Assembly (NCBI RefSeq): GCF_035978755.1
Contig: NZ_CP108414.1
Coordinates: forward strand, 8,370,001 to 8,434,000
DNA: 64,000 bases
Reading direction: 5' to 3'
From: Streptomyces sp. NBC_01298
GTDB lineage: Bacteria > Actinomycetota > Actinomycetes > Streptomycetales > Streptomycetaceae
Shown here: positions 37,337 through 44,778 of the stretch, piece by piece
How the letters are laid out: each line of letters begins with the position of its first letter
Numbering within the stretch: the first letter of the stretch is position 1
Made by a program: the position numbers and the translations under genes
Notes under the pieces: model-generated
Databases searched by the model: none
Told to the model about the DNA's origin: nothing
What the model saw: the letters and a program-made list of their open reading frames with translations, nothing else

Positions 37337-38319
37337 CAGCGGGCGTGCGCTTGCGCTGCTGCCGCTGGGGGACCGGCCGGCCTCGGTGTGTGGCCGTGGC
37401 CGGGCCCCTGCCCCTGGTCGGGCCCCTGGCTGTGGCCGTGGCCCTGGCCCTGGCCCTGGCCCTGGCCCTGGCCGTGCTCCGGGCCGGTCGCCTGCCTCCG
37501 TCCGGGCTGCGGGCCCTGGTCATGGCTGTGGCCGTGCGCCTCCCCCTGGCTGTGCCCGTGCCCGTGATCGTGCCCGTCCGCCGGGCCGTGTGTGTGGCCG
37601 TCGTGGCTGTGCGCGTGGCTCCCGTCCGCGCCGGCGCCGGCCATCACCGGGGTGTGGGCGGCGGCTCCCGCGCCGATCGCTTGTGCCCGGTCCAGCAGGA
37701 GACCGAGGCCCTCGCCGGTGCGGGCCGAGGTGAGCAGCACCTCCACCCCCGGGTTGACCTGCTGGACGTTCGCGCGGAAGGCCGCCTCGTCGAAGTCGAC
37801 GGCCTGCGCGATGTCGGTCTTGGTGACGACGACGAGCTGGGCCAGCCCGAAGGCCGTCGGGTACTTCAGCGGCTTGTCCTCGCCCTCGGTCACCGACGCG
37901 AGGACCACGCGCAGCGATTCCCCGAGGTCGTAGGAGGCCGGGCAGACCAGATTGCCGACGTTCTCCACGAAGAGCAGACGGGTGTCCTCGGGCAGCCAGC
38001 CGTCCAGGTGGCGGCCCAGCATCACAGCCTCCAGATGGCAGAGCCCGTCGGTGAGCACCTGCTTGACCGGCGCCCCCGAACGGGCCAGCCGCACCGCGTC
38101 GTTCTCGGTGGCCAGGTCGGCGGTCAGGGCCGCGACGGCCACCCCGCGTTCCCCGGCGAGCAGCAGTTCCCGCTCCAGCAGCGCGGTCTTGCCGCTGCCC
38201 GGACTGGACAGCATGTTGACCACCGTCGTACCGCGGGCGGTCAGTTCGGCGCGCAGCGCCTGCGCGGCCCCGTCGTTCTTGGCGAGCACCGCCTGTTGCA
38301 GGTCGACCACTCGGCACAT
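37336..38319 (-). CDS. hypB: HypB nickel-insertion GTPase with C-terminal His-rich tail
   Basis: 327 residues. G-domain intact: SSPGSGKT (38-45), ENVGNLVCPASYDLGE with the metal-binding Cys, VVVTKTD as G4 and LTSARTGEG. The N-terminus (MCRVVDLQQ) lacks both the CxxCGC motif and the N-terminal His stretch of many HypB proteins. Instead residues 234-327 form a tail with 18 His among Gly, Gln, Asp and Ser (SHAHSHDGHTHGPADGHDHG, then GQ repeats), probably a nickel store. Follows hypA by 3 bp. Confidence 0.96.
   Translation of the reverse strand: MCRVVDLQQAVLAKNDGAAQALRAELTARGTTVVNMLSSPGSGKTALLERELLLAGERGVAVAALTADLATENDAVRLARSGAPVKQVLTDGLCHLEAVMLGRHLDGWLPEDTRLLFVENVGNLVCPASYDLGESLRVVLASVTEGEDKPLKYPTAFGLAQLVVVTKTDIAQAVDFDEAAFRANVQQVNPGVEVLLTSARTGEGLGLLLDRAQAIGAGAAAHTPVMAGAGADGSHAHSHDGHTHGPADGHDHGHGHSQGEAHGHSHDQGPQPGRRQATGPEHGQGQGQGQGQGHGHSQGPDQGQGPGHGHTPRPAGPPAAAAQAHAR
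37440..37473. repeat. 6-bp tandem repeat in the HypB tail
   Basis: GGCCCT repeated five times plus a partial unit, encoding the Gly-Gln run of the HypB tail on the minus strand. In-frame changes in copy number would alter tail length without a frameshift. Confidence 0.85.
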
Positions 38320-38322
38320 GGG

Positions 38323-38727
38323 TCAGGCCTCCTCGGAGATCGGGGCGCGGCGGGAAGTGACAGAGGCCTCGGCGGACCGCGCGTCCTCCCAGGTCACCGT
38401 GAGGATGCGCAGCTCGCGTCCGGAGAGGAGCTCCACCTCCGTGGCCCTTCCGCACGTGGGACAGCACAGTTCGGGAGGCATCCCGACGGCCCAGTCACCC
38501 GTGCAGGCGCCGCAGTGCGCACGGGCCGCGACGGACCGGACGACGAGCTCGGCCCCTTCCAGGACCGTTCCGGCGCAGGCCAGTTCGAAGCAGAAGCCGA
38601 GTGCGTCCGGGACCACCCCGGCCAACTGGCCGACCTGGAGCTCCACTCGGCTCACGACGCTGCCGGCCTCCGGGGCCGCTTCCTCCACCTGGCCGACGAC
38701 GGCCAGGGCGATCGACATCTCGTGCAT
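38323..38727 (-). CDS. hypA: HypA nickel metallochaperone
   Basis: 134 residues. N-terminal MHEMSIA carries the nickel-binding His2 and Glu3. The zinc site is built from CGAC and CCPTC (residues about 92 and 108). It delivers nickel with HypB. The C-terminus has a ~20-residue extension (EDARSAEASVTSRRAPISEE) beyond the usual end. Confidence 0.95.
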   Translation of the reverse strand: MHEMSIALAVVGQVEEAAPEAGSVVSRVELQVGQLAGVVPDALGFCFELACAGTVLEGAELVVRSVAARAHCGACTGDWAVGMPPELCCPTCGRATEVELLSGRELRILTVTWEDARSAEASVTSRRAPISEEA

Positions 38728-38803
38728 CGGATTCGGTCTCCGTCCTGCCGGGGCTCATTACACCGGCAGGACCCGGGCCCCGCGGCCGGGCACGCCGGGA
38801 GCC

Positions 38804-38841
38804 CGTACGCCCCGTACTCCATTCGGAGGGCGGGGCGTACG
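38804..38841 (-). terminator. Hairpin between the structural and hyp halves of the operon
   Basis: CGTACGCCCC (38804-38813) pairs with GGGGCGTACG (38832-38841). It sits in the only sizeable gap (117 bp) between the membrane-peptide gene and hypA, 3 bp after the peptide stop. It may attenuate read-through or stabilise the upstream mRNA. Confidence 0.6.
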
Positions 38842-38844
38842 CGT

Positions 38845-38949
38845 TCACATGCGGCGGATGCGCAAGTAGCGCCTGATGTCGGGCAGGACCTGCTTGAGGA
38901 CGGCGATGAGGGCCAGGGCGGCGGCCCCGCCGACGACTACCTTCTTCAT
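38845..38949 (-). CDS. 34-residue single-span membrane peptide (DUF6893-like)
   Basis: MKKVVVGGAAALALIAVLKQ then VLPDIRRYLRIRRM. One hydrophobic helix and a basic C-terminus. The start overlaps the protease stop as ATGA, so it is translated with the operon. It resembles small actinobacterial proteins annotated DUF6893. With no other anchor in the complex, it could help tether the hydrogenase to the membrane; that is speculation. Confidence 0.75.
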   Translation of the reverse strand: MKKVVVGGAAALALIAVLKQVLPDIRRYLRIRRM

Positions 38950-39521
38950 GGGGTGCTCCTCAGTTCTCGGCGGTTCGGGTCGTCCGTCCCGGATGCGTAC
39001 GGCTCCTCCTGCGCGAGCAGCTCCAGGAGGGCCCGCACGGCCCGCGGCACCGCGTCGGCCACCGGCCCGCTCAGCCCGATGCCCTCCTCGACGCAGGCGG
39101 GTTCGCAGCCGAGGACGAGCACGCGCCGGGGCGCCTCGGCGCCGGTCCCGGCGCACAGGGTGTCCAGCAGGGCGAGGACGGTGGAGGGTGACATGTCGTG
39201 CCCGTCTAGGGCGGCCCCGGTCGGCGGAGCGGCCCCGTCTGAGGGAGCGGCCCCGTCCGGCGGAGCGGCCGTGTCCTCGCCGACCTCGATCAGGTACAGG
39301 GTGCCGGGGGCCCCGCCGCGCGCGGTGGCGTCGACGAGGACGAGCGTGTCGTAGCCCTCCAGCACCTGGTAGGCGAGGTGGACCCCGCGGACCCCGAAGT
39401 CCACCGCCTCCACGCCCGGCGGCAGCGGGTGCGCGGACAGGGCCCGCAGGGTCTCCACGCCGAAGCCGTCGTCACCGAGGAAGACGTTGCCGATGCCCGC
39501 GACCAGGGTGCGGCCGTTCAC
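38946..39521 (-). CDS. Hydrogenase maturation protease (HyaD/HycI family)
   Basis: 191 residues from GTG 39521. Nickel-dependent endopeptidase that clips the C-terminal tail of the large subunit. Family motifs: LVAGIGNVFLGDDGFGVE with the metal Glu/Asp, and VEAVDFGVRGVHLAYQVL, LVLVDATARGG. An insertion with Ala/Pro/Asp repeats (APPDGAAPSDGAAPPTGAA, about residues 86-104) is unusual. GTGA overlap with the gene before. Confidence 0.93.
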   Translation of the reverse strand: MNGRTLVAGIGNVFLGDDGFGVETLRALSAHPLPPGVEAVDFGVRGVHLAYQVLEGYDTLVLVDATARGGAPGTLYLIEVGEDTAAPPDGAAPSDGAAPPTGAALDGHDMSPSTVLALLDTLCAGTGAEAPRRVLVLGCEPACVEEGIGLSGPVADAVPRAVRALLELLAQEEPYASGTDDPNRRELRSTP

Positions 39522-41014
39522 GCCGGCTCCCCGGGCGCGACGGCGGCGGCGACGGTGACCTCGTCCGGCTGGAAGTACAGGAACCGGCCCTGCTCCCGGC
39601 GGATGTCGGCGCCCGGGTCGCCCTCCACGGTGACGGCGAGGTGCACTCCGCCGTCGACATCGTGCAGCACGGCCTCCACCAGGGCGGTGTGGCCCTGGAG
39701 GAACAGGTCCTGGGCGTCGGTCCGGCGCAGTCCCGGGCGCAGTACGACACGGCTCCCGGCGCCCACCCGGACACCGGCGACGGTCACGTGCTCGGGTACG
39801 GGCGCGGCGGAGTCCGCCCCGGCCGGGTCCCACCAGGGGGTGTCGGGCCGGAACAGCGTGTCCGGGTCCGGCGCGGCGGCCCCGCCCCCGGACCCGCCCC
39901 CGCCCGGGGGCTCGCCGGTGATCTCGCGCAGGCCCCGTACGGCCCCGTGCAGCCGCTCCAGTACCTCGGGCGGCATCGAATCGGCCAGCTCGATCACGGC
40001 GGCCGCGCGGGGATCGGTCCCGCGGGCCTCCCGCTTCTCCTGGTCGGTGAGGGCCGCGGTGCGCAGGGCCAGGATCTCGTCGATCTCGGTGGCGTCGTAC
40101 ATGGCGCCGGCGCTCTCGGGGGCGATGGCCGGATGGTCCTCCAAGATGATGGGGGAGGACAGGACCACGTCCGCGCGGCCCGGCTCGCCCGCCAGTACCG
40201 GCCAGGTGTGCCGGTTCTCGCAGGCCGCGACCGCCCCCTTGGCCCACTCGGGCGGGTCGGTCATGGCCAGGAAGGATCCTGAGCTCAGCGCCAGCAGGAG
40301 ATGGGCGGCGACCAGTGAGCGGGGCAGCGCCTCCTCCCGGGTCGCGGACGGATCCTCCGGGGCCCACGGGCCGGTGTTCTCCACCACGGCGGTGAGCTTC
40401 GACACCCGGTAGGGGCCTTCGAGTTCGGCCGCGCTCAGCCGCAGGACCCCGTCGATCCGCTCCGTACGCCGCACCAGGCGGCCGACCGTGCGGCCTTCCG
40501 CGTCGAGGACCGGCTCGACCTCCTCGCGGGCGGGCCGGAAGAAGGGGAACACGGCCTCGGATTGAGCCAGTTCGGCCACAGGCACGGAAACCTCGACCCG
40601 TTCCTCGGTCCCCTCGTCCCAGGGGACCAGCACCCGGTCGGGCAGCTGGAGCTCGGCCACCTCCTCGAACGAGCCGTCGGCGCGGGCCCGTTGGACCGTG
40701 CGCCGCTGGGCGTGCAGGAAGCGCAGCTCCAGGAAGAGCGTCGCCGCGCCCCGGGGCTCCAGCAGGATCTCCGTCCGCTGGAAGGAGTGCTCCCCGTGGG
40801 CGGGGGCCCAGGCGGGCGGCACGAGCACGCCGAACTGCCAGCGCATCCGGTTCTTCGCCGCGGAAGCCCGGTACGGGTAGAGGACGTACCCCTCGAAGAG
40901 GACGGCGTCGGCCACCTGCCGGGCCGTCGCGAAGCGGCGGTCCGGCGCGTCGACAGGGCCGGCGGCGTCGACCGAGCGGGCGGCGCCCGCCGGGCCGGGG
41001 GCGGTCGTGGTCAC
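39518..41014 (-). CDS. Hydrogenase-cluster protein of unknown function, 498 residues
   Basis: From GTG 41014, overlapping the preceding stop (GTGA). No membrane segment, no CxxC, no nucleotide-binding motif. Visible features: an N-terminal aromatic segment AVLFEGYVLYPYRASAAKNR with MRWQFGVLVPPAWA; a Gly-rich linker (GEPPGGGGSGGGAAA, about residue 380); and a C-terminal beta-rich part VRVGAGSRVVLRPGLRRTDA with DLFLQGHTALVEAVLHDVDG. The position between the subunits and the protease says it serves hydrogenase biogenesis or electron transfer. I cannot assign a reaction. Confidence 0.85.
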   Translation of the reverse strand: MTTTAPGPAGAARSVDAAGPVDAPDRRFATARQVADAVLFEGYVLYPYRASAAKNRMRWQFGVLVPPAWAPAHGEHSFQRTEILLEPRGAATLFLELRFLHAQRRTVQRARADGSFEEVAELQLPDRVLVPWDEGTEERVEVSVPVAELAQSEAVFPFFRPAREEVEPVLDAEGRTVGRLVRRTERIDGVLRLSAAELEGPYRVSKLTAVVENTGPWAPEDPSATREEALPRSLVAAHLLLALSSGSFLAMTDPPEWAKGAVAACENRHTWPVLAGEPGRADVVLSSPIILEDHPAIAPESAGAMYDATEIDEILALRTAALTDQEKREARGTDPRAAAVIELADSMPPEVLERLHGAVRGLREITGEPPGGGGSGGGAAAPDPDTLFRPDTPWWDPAGADSAAPVPEHVTVAGVRVGAGSRVVLRPGLRRTDAQDLFLQGHTALVEAVLHDVDGGVHLAVTVEGDPGADIRREQGRFLYFQPDEVTVAAAVAPGEPA

Positions 41015-41703
41015 GGCGCGGTCCTCTCGACGACGAGCGGCGCGGGCATCCCCAGCCGGACCGGGGCGGGCAACGGATCGGCCGCTCCGTCCAGGAGGGC
41101 GCGCACGGTGGCCTCCCAGGAGGGAAGCGCGTGCCGCGAACGGAAGGCGAGCAGATCGGCCATGGTGTCGGCGGGCAGCCGCAGCCAGCCGCAGCCGGGG
41201 AAGTGCTGCTCGACCATCTCCCGCCAGACGGCCACGGGCATCCGGTACGCGGCCTCGCGGTCCCAGGGCACCGGTTCGACGTGGAAGCCGCCCGCCCCGG
41301 TGAAGGCGGTGCCCGAGAACAGCATCAGCATCGGGACCTCACCGTCCTGGAGCGCCGCGAAGTACCGGGTCGCCGCGATGTCCATGTCGTAGCTGCACGG
41401 CACCACGAGGTCCACCTCGGTCTCCCCGGTGAAGCTCGGGACCATCACCGAGACCTGCGCGAACTGCACCGGCTGGAGGGTGGACCCCCAGCGGGAGGGG
41501 TCGCCGAACAGGTCGGCCAGCCCGTCCGCCTCGACGGGGCCGTAGCGCCGCTTGGCGGGCTCCACGCGGAGCTGGCAGCGCAGGGCGACGGCGTGCACGC
41601 GCACCCCGGGGGAGGCGGTCAGCCGCAGCCGGAACACCAGCGTGGGTCCGGCGGCGTACGGATCCGCGCGCACCCCGGTGCAGGCGAAGGCGAAGTCGGT
41701 CAC
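41011..41703 (-). CDS. DUF6084-like hydrogenase accessory protein
   Basis: 230 residues from GTG 41703. Beta-rich start (FAFACTGVRADPYAAGPTLV FRLRLTAS as two parts), middle with PCSYDMDIAATRYFAALQDG, end RLPADTMADLLAFRSRHAL. No metal or cofactor motif is apparent. In actinobacterial group 1h loci a protein of this type accompanies the hydrogenase; name from memory, moderate certainty. GTGA overlap on both sides. Confidence 0.8.
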   Translation of the reverse strand: MTDFAFACTGVRADPYAAGPTLVFRLRLTASPGVRVHAVALRCQLRVEPAKRRYGPVEADGLADLFGDPSRWGSTLQPVQFAQVSVMVPSFTGETEVDLVVPCSYDMDIAATRYFAALQDGEVPMLMLFSGTAFTGAGGFHVEPVPWDREAAYRMPVAVWREMVEQHFPGCGWLRLPADTMADLLAFRSRHALPSWEATVRALLDGAADPLPAPVRLGMPAPLVVERTAP

Positions 41704-42353
41704 GGCCGCCCCGCTTCCGTGGGGTCGGGGGCGAGTGCGCGGGCCCGCCGCTCCACCCGCTCGAAGAACACGCGCAGCGCCTCCCGGGCTTCGGCGCCCC
41801 CGTCGAAGCCCTGCCAGAGCATCCGCATCCGGCCCACCAGTTCGTAGCAGATGTCGATGGGGACCAGGTGGCAGGTGGTCTCCCCGGCCGCGCGGTGCAG
41901 CAGCAGCGCCTCCACGTCGGGCTCCAGCAGGCCCGCCAGGCGTCCGGCGCCGAGCACGCGCTGCCAGGTCTCCGGGTCGAGCTCGCTCTCGGTGGCTCCG
42001 GCGGGGCTCGGGTAGAGCGCGACCAGGCGGTCCAGGGCGGCGTTGCGGAAGAGGAAGGCCACCCCGACGGGGATCTGGAGGGCCTCCCAGGCGCCGTCGC
42101 CCAGCGGACGCTCCGGGTCGGTGAGGTAGCGGTCCGGCACGGCGCGGAACCGGCCGGTGGCCGCCCCGGGCCGGTCGAAGAGCAGGGCGCAGGCGGTGCA
42201 GGCGCAGACCAGGGCCCGCCGCTCCGTCTCCACCAGGTGGCGGTGCCGGTCCTCGGCGACCGCCACCCCGCACAGTTCGCAGGTCTCGGGGCGCGGCGGT
42301 CGGGCGCCGGCGAACCTGCGCAGGCCGCGCGCGGCCGGGGCGGGCGCGCTCAC
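41700..42353 (-). CDS. DUF5947-like hydrogenase accessory protein with Cys pairs
   Basis: 217 residues. The N-terminal third has CELCGVAV and then CACTACALLF, a four-Cys arrangement that could bind zinc or an Fe-S cluster, plus HRHLVETERRALV. The rest is helical (ICYELVGRMRMLWQGFDGG). ATGA overlap with the NifU-like gene and GTGA with DUF6084. A rubredoxin-like or zinc-finger role in maturation is possible; unproven. Confidence 0.8.
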   Translation of the reverse strand: MSAPAPAARGLRRFAGARPPRPETCELCGVAVAEDRHRHLVETERRALVCACTACALLFDRPGAATGRFRAVPDRYLTDPERPLGDGAWEALQIPVGVAFLFRNAALDRLVALYPSPAGATESELDPETWQRVLGAGRLAGLLEPDVEALLLHRAAGETTCHLVPIDICYELVGRMRMLWQGFDGGAEAREALRVFFERVERRARALAPDPTEAGRP

Positions 42354-42889
42354 CGTACCCGTGCCGGGGTCTGCGGGCGGGCGCTGATCTGGAGGAGGGC
42401 CGGGGCGGGGGCCGCCTTCTCCACCTCTACGGAGGTCACTTCGGGCGCGAAGGCCGCCAGGGCGTCCGCCACGCCCTGCGGGGCCCCGGTGGAGCCGGCG
42501 TCCGATCCGCAGCCGCAGCCGCCGCCGGCGGGCACGCTCAGCCGCAGGACGCCGGAGGCCGGGTCGAAGCCGAGCAGTTCCGCGGGCTCCGGCGCGGACC
42601 GCAGCGCCCGCCCGATCCGGACGTCCACGTCCTCGGGGTTCAGGTCGTGCAGCGCCAGCAGGCTCGCCACGAGCTCGTCGTCCAGCAGTGGGGCCAGGCC
42701 GTGGTCGCCGAGCCGCTCCGTGATCCGGGCGAGCCCCGCCCCGTAGAACTCCATGAGTCCGCGGACCAGTTCCTCGGCGGCGGCGCAGGCCGCCCGGTCT
42801 CCCGTGGCGGCGAGCCGGTCGAGGACCGCGTCCACCCGGCGTCCCGCCTCCCGTGCGTCGATCGCGACGCCCGTGCGTGCGGCGCTCAT
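42350..42889 (-). CDS. NifU-like protein with CxC motif
   Basis: 179 residues. The C-terminal ~90 residues resemble the NifU/Nfu Fe-S scaffold domain (LRLSVPAGGGCGCGSDAGST and an alpha-beta end), but the cysteines are Cys125-x-Cys127, not the canonical Cys-x-x-Cys. The N-terminal part is helical (VDAVLDRLAATGDRAACAAA EELVRG as two parts). Overlaps the large-subunit stop (ATGA). Probably supplies or holds Fe-S clusters for the small subunit. Confidence 0.78.
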   Translation of the reverse strand: MSAARTGVAIDAREAGRRVDAVLDRLAATGDRAACAAAEELVRGLMEFYGAGLARITERLGDHGLAPLLDDELVASLLALHDLNPEDVDVRIGRALRSAPEPAELLGFDPASGVLRLSVPAGGGCGCGSDAGSTGAPQGVADALAAFAPEVTSVEVEKAAPAPALLQISARPQTPARVR

Positions 42890-44670
42890 CCGCCCAGTCC
42901 GCTCAGGCCGGTGGGCACGTGCATGGTCTTGACGGTCTTGCCGCCGCCCACGTACATGTGCACCCCGCACGGCAGACAGGGGTCGAAGCTGCGGACCGCC
43001 CGCATGATGTCGATGCCCTTGAAGTTCTCCGGGGTGTTCTCCTCGAAGATGGGCGTGTTCTGCACGGCGTCCTCGTACGGTCCCGGGGTGCCGAAGGTGT
43101 CGCGGGTGCTGGCGTTCCACGGGGTCGGCGGGTACGGGTGGTAGTTGGCGATCTTCCCGTCGCGGATGACCATGTGGTGCGACAGGACGCCCCGTACGGC
43201 CTCGGTGAAGCCGACGCCGACCGCCTGGTCCGGCACCTCGAACTTCTCCCAGGTCTGGGTGCGTCCGGCGCGTACCTCCGCCAGCCCCTTCTCGGCGCAG
43301 TGCAGCGCGATGGCGGCCGCGTACGCCTGGAAGTAGGTACGGGCCCGGTTGCGCTCCAGGGCGTTGCTCCACTTGGGGATCCGCCACTCGAAGGTCGTCT
43401 CGGGCTTGGTCATCGTCTTCGGCAGGTTGATGACCACGCTGTGCCCGGTGGCCTTGACGTAGCCCACGTCCACCAGCCCGGACAGCGCCGTGGACCACAG
43501 CCGGGCGAGGGGGCCGCCGCCGGTGTCGAGCGCCAGGTGGTCCTTGCCGTCGAACCAGCGCGGCGACATCACCCAGCTGTACTTGTCGTCGAAGTTCCGC
43601 TTCTGCGGGGCCGGGATGGTGTGCTGGTTCCACGGGTGGCGCGGATCCACCGGGTTGCCGAGCGGGTCGTGCGTGACGAACTGCTCCTGCCCCTGCCAGT
43701 CGTCGTAGTACGAGCTGCCCAGCAGGATGCGGATGCCGAGGTTGATCTCGGTGAGGTCGTTGGTGACCAGTTTGCCGTCCACCACCACGCCCGGGGTGAC
43801 GAACATCTTCCGTCCCCAGTCGGTCATGTTGGCGTACGTGAAGTCGCAGTACTCGGGGTCGTTGAGGGCGCCCCAGCAGCCGAGCAGGACGCGCCGGCGG
43901 CCGACCTCCTCGTACCCGGGCAGGGCCTCGTAGAAGAAGTCGAACAGGTCGTCGTGCAGCGGCACCACCTTCTTCATGAACTCCACGTACCGCATCAGGC
44001 GGCTCATGTAGTCGGTGAAGAGCTGGACCGAGGCGATGGTGCCCACGCCGCCCGGGTAGAGGGTGGAGGGGTGCACGTGGCGCCCCTCCATCAGACAGAA
44101 CATCTCCCGCGTGTAGCGGCTGACTTGGAGGGCCTCGCGGTAGAACTCGCCCTCGATGGGGTTGAGCGAGCGCATGATGTCGGCGATGGTGCGGTAGCCG
44201 TGCTCGCCCGCGTGCGGGGCCGGGGTCCGCTCGGCCAGCTCCAGGACCCCGGGATTGGTCTCGCGGACCATCTTCTCGCAGTAGTCGACCCCGACCAGGT
44301 TCTCCTGGAAGATGTTGTGGTCGAACATGTACTCCGCGGACTCGCCGAGGTTGATGATCCATTCGGCGAGGTGCGGGGGCTTCACCCCGTAGGCCATGTT
44401 CTGCGCGTAGACGGAACACGTGGCGTGGTTGTCGCCGCAGATCCCGCAGATGCGGCTGGTGATGAAGTGCGCGTCACGGGGGTCCTTGCCGCGCATGAAG
44501 ACGCTGTAGCCACGGAAGACCGACGAGGTGCTGTAGCACTCGGCGACCCGCTTCTGCTTGAAGTCGATCTTCGTGTGGATGCCGAGGCTGCCCACGATCC
44601 GGGTGATCGGATCCCAGGCCATCTCGACCAGGCCGCTGCCGTCGCCGGCCGCCTTCGTCTTCGGTTCCAT
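42886..44670 (-). CDS. hhyL: [NiFe] hydrogenase large subunit, group 1h type
   Basis: 594 residues. Carries the NiFe(CN)2CO centre: L1 motif RICGICGDNH (Cys75, Cys78) and L2 motif DPCLPCGVH (Cys565, Cys568, His571). The 23 residues after His571 form the tail to be removed by the maturation protease. The L1/L2 versions and the length match the actinobacterial high-affinity (group 1h, formerly group 5) enzymes that oxidise atmospheric H2. Preceded by the small subunit with a 108-bp gap that contains short near-repeats of the small-subunit 3' end. Confidence 0.96.
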   Translation of the reverse strand: MEPKTKAAGDGSGLVEMAWDPITRIVGSLGIHTKIDFKQKRVAECYSTSSVFRGYSVFMRGKDPRDAHFITSRICGICGDNHATCSVYAQNMAYGVKPPHLAEWIINLGESAEYMFDHNIFQENLVGVDYCEKMVRETNPGVLELAERTPAPHAGEHGYRTIADIMRSLNPIEGEFYREALQVSRYTREMFCLMEGRHVHPSTLYPGGVGTIASVQLFTDYMSRLMRYVEFMKKVVPLHDDLFDFFYEALPGYEEVGRRRVLLGCWGALNDPEYCDFTYANMTDWGRKMFVTPGVVVDGKLVTNDLTEINLGIRILLGSSYYDDWQGQEQFVTHDPLGNPVDPRHPWNQHTIPAPQKRNFDDKYSWVMSPRWFDGKDHLALDTGGGPLARLWSTALSGLVDVGYVKATGHSVVINLPKTMTKPETTFEWRIPKWSNALERNRARTYFQAYAAAIALHCAEKGLAEVRAGRTQTWEKFEVPDQAVGVGFTEAVRGVLSHHMVIRDGKIANYHPYPPTPWNASTRDTFGTPGPYEDAVQNTPIFEENTPENFKGIDIMRAVRSFDPCLPCGVHMYVGGGKTVKTMHVPTGLSGLGG

Positions 44671-44778
44671 CGTGTCTGCCGTGACCCTTCATCAGCGCGG
44701 GTGGAGGAGGTGTGTGCGGAGTGAACCGGCTTTCTCCGGGCGGGAGTTCACCAGGGAGAGGGTTCATCGGGGCGGGGT

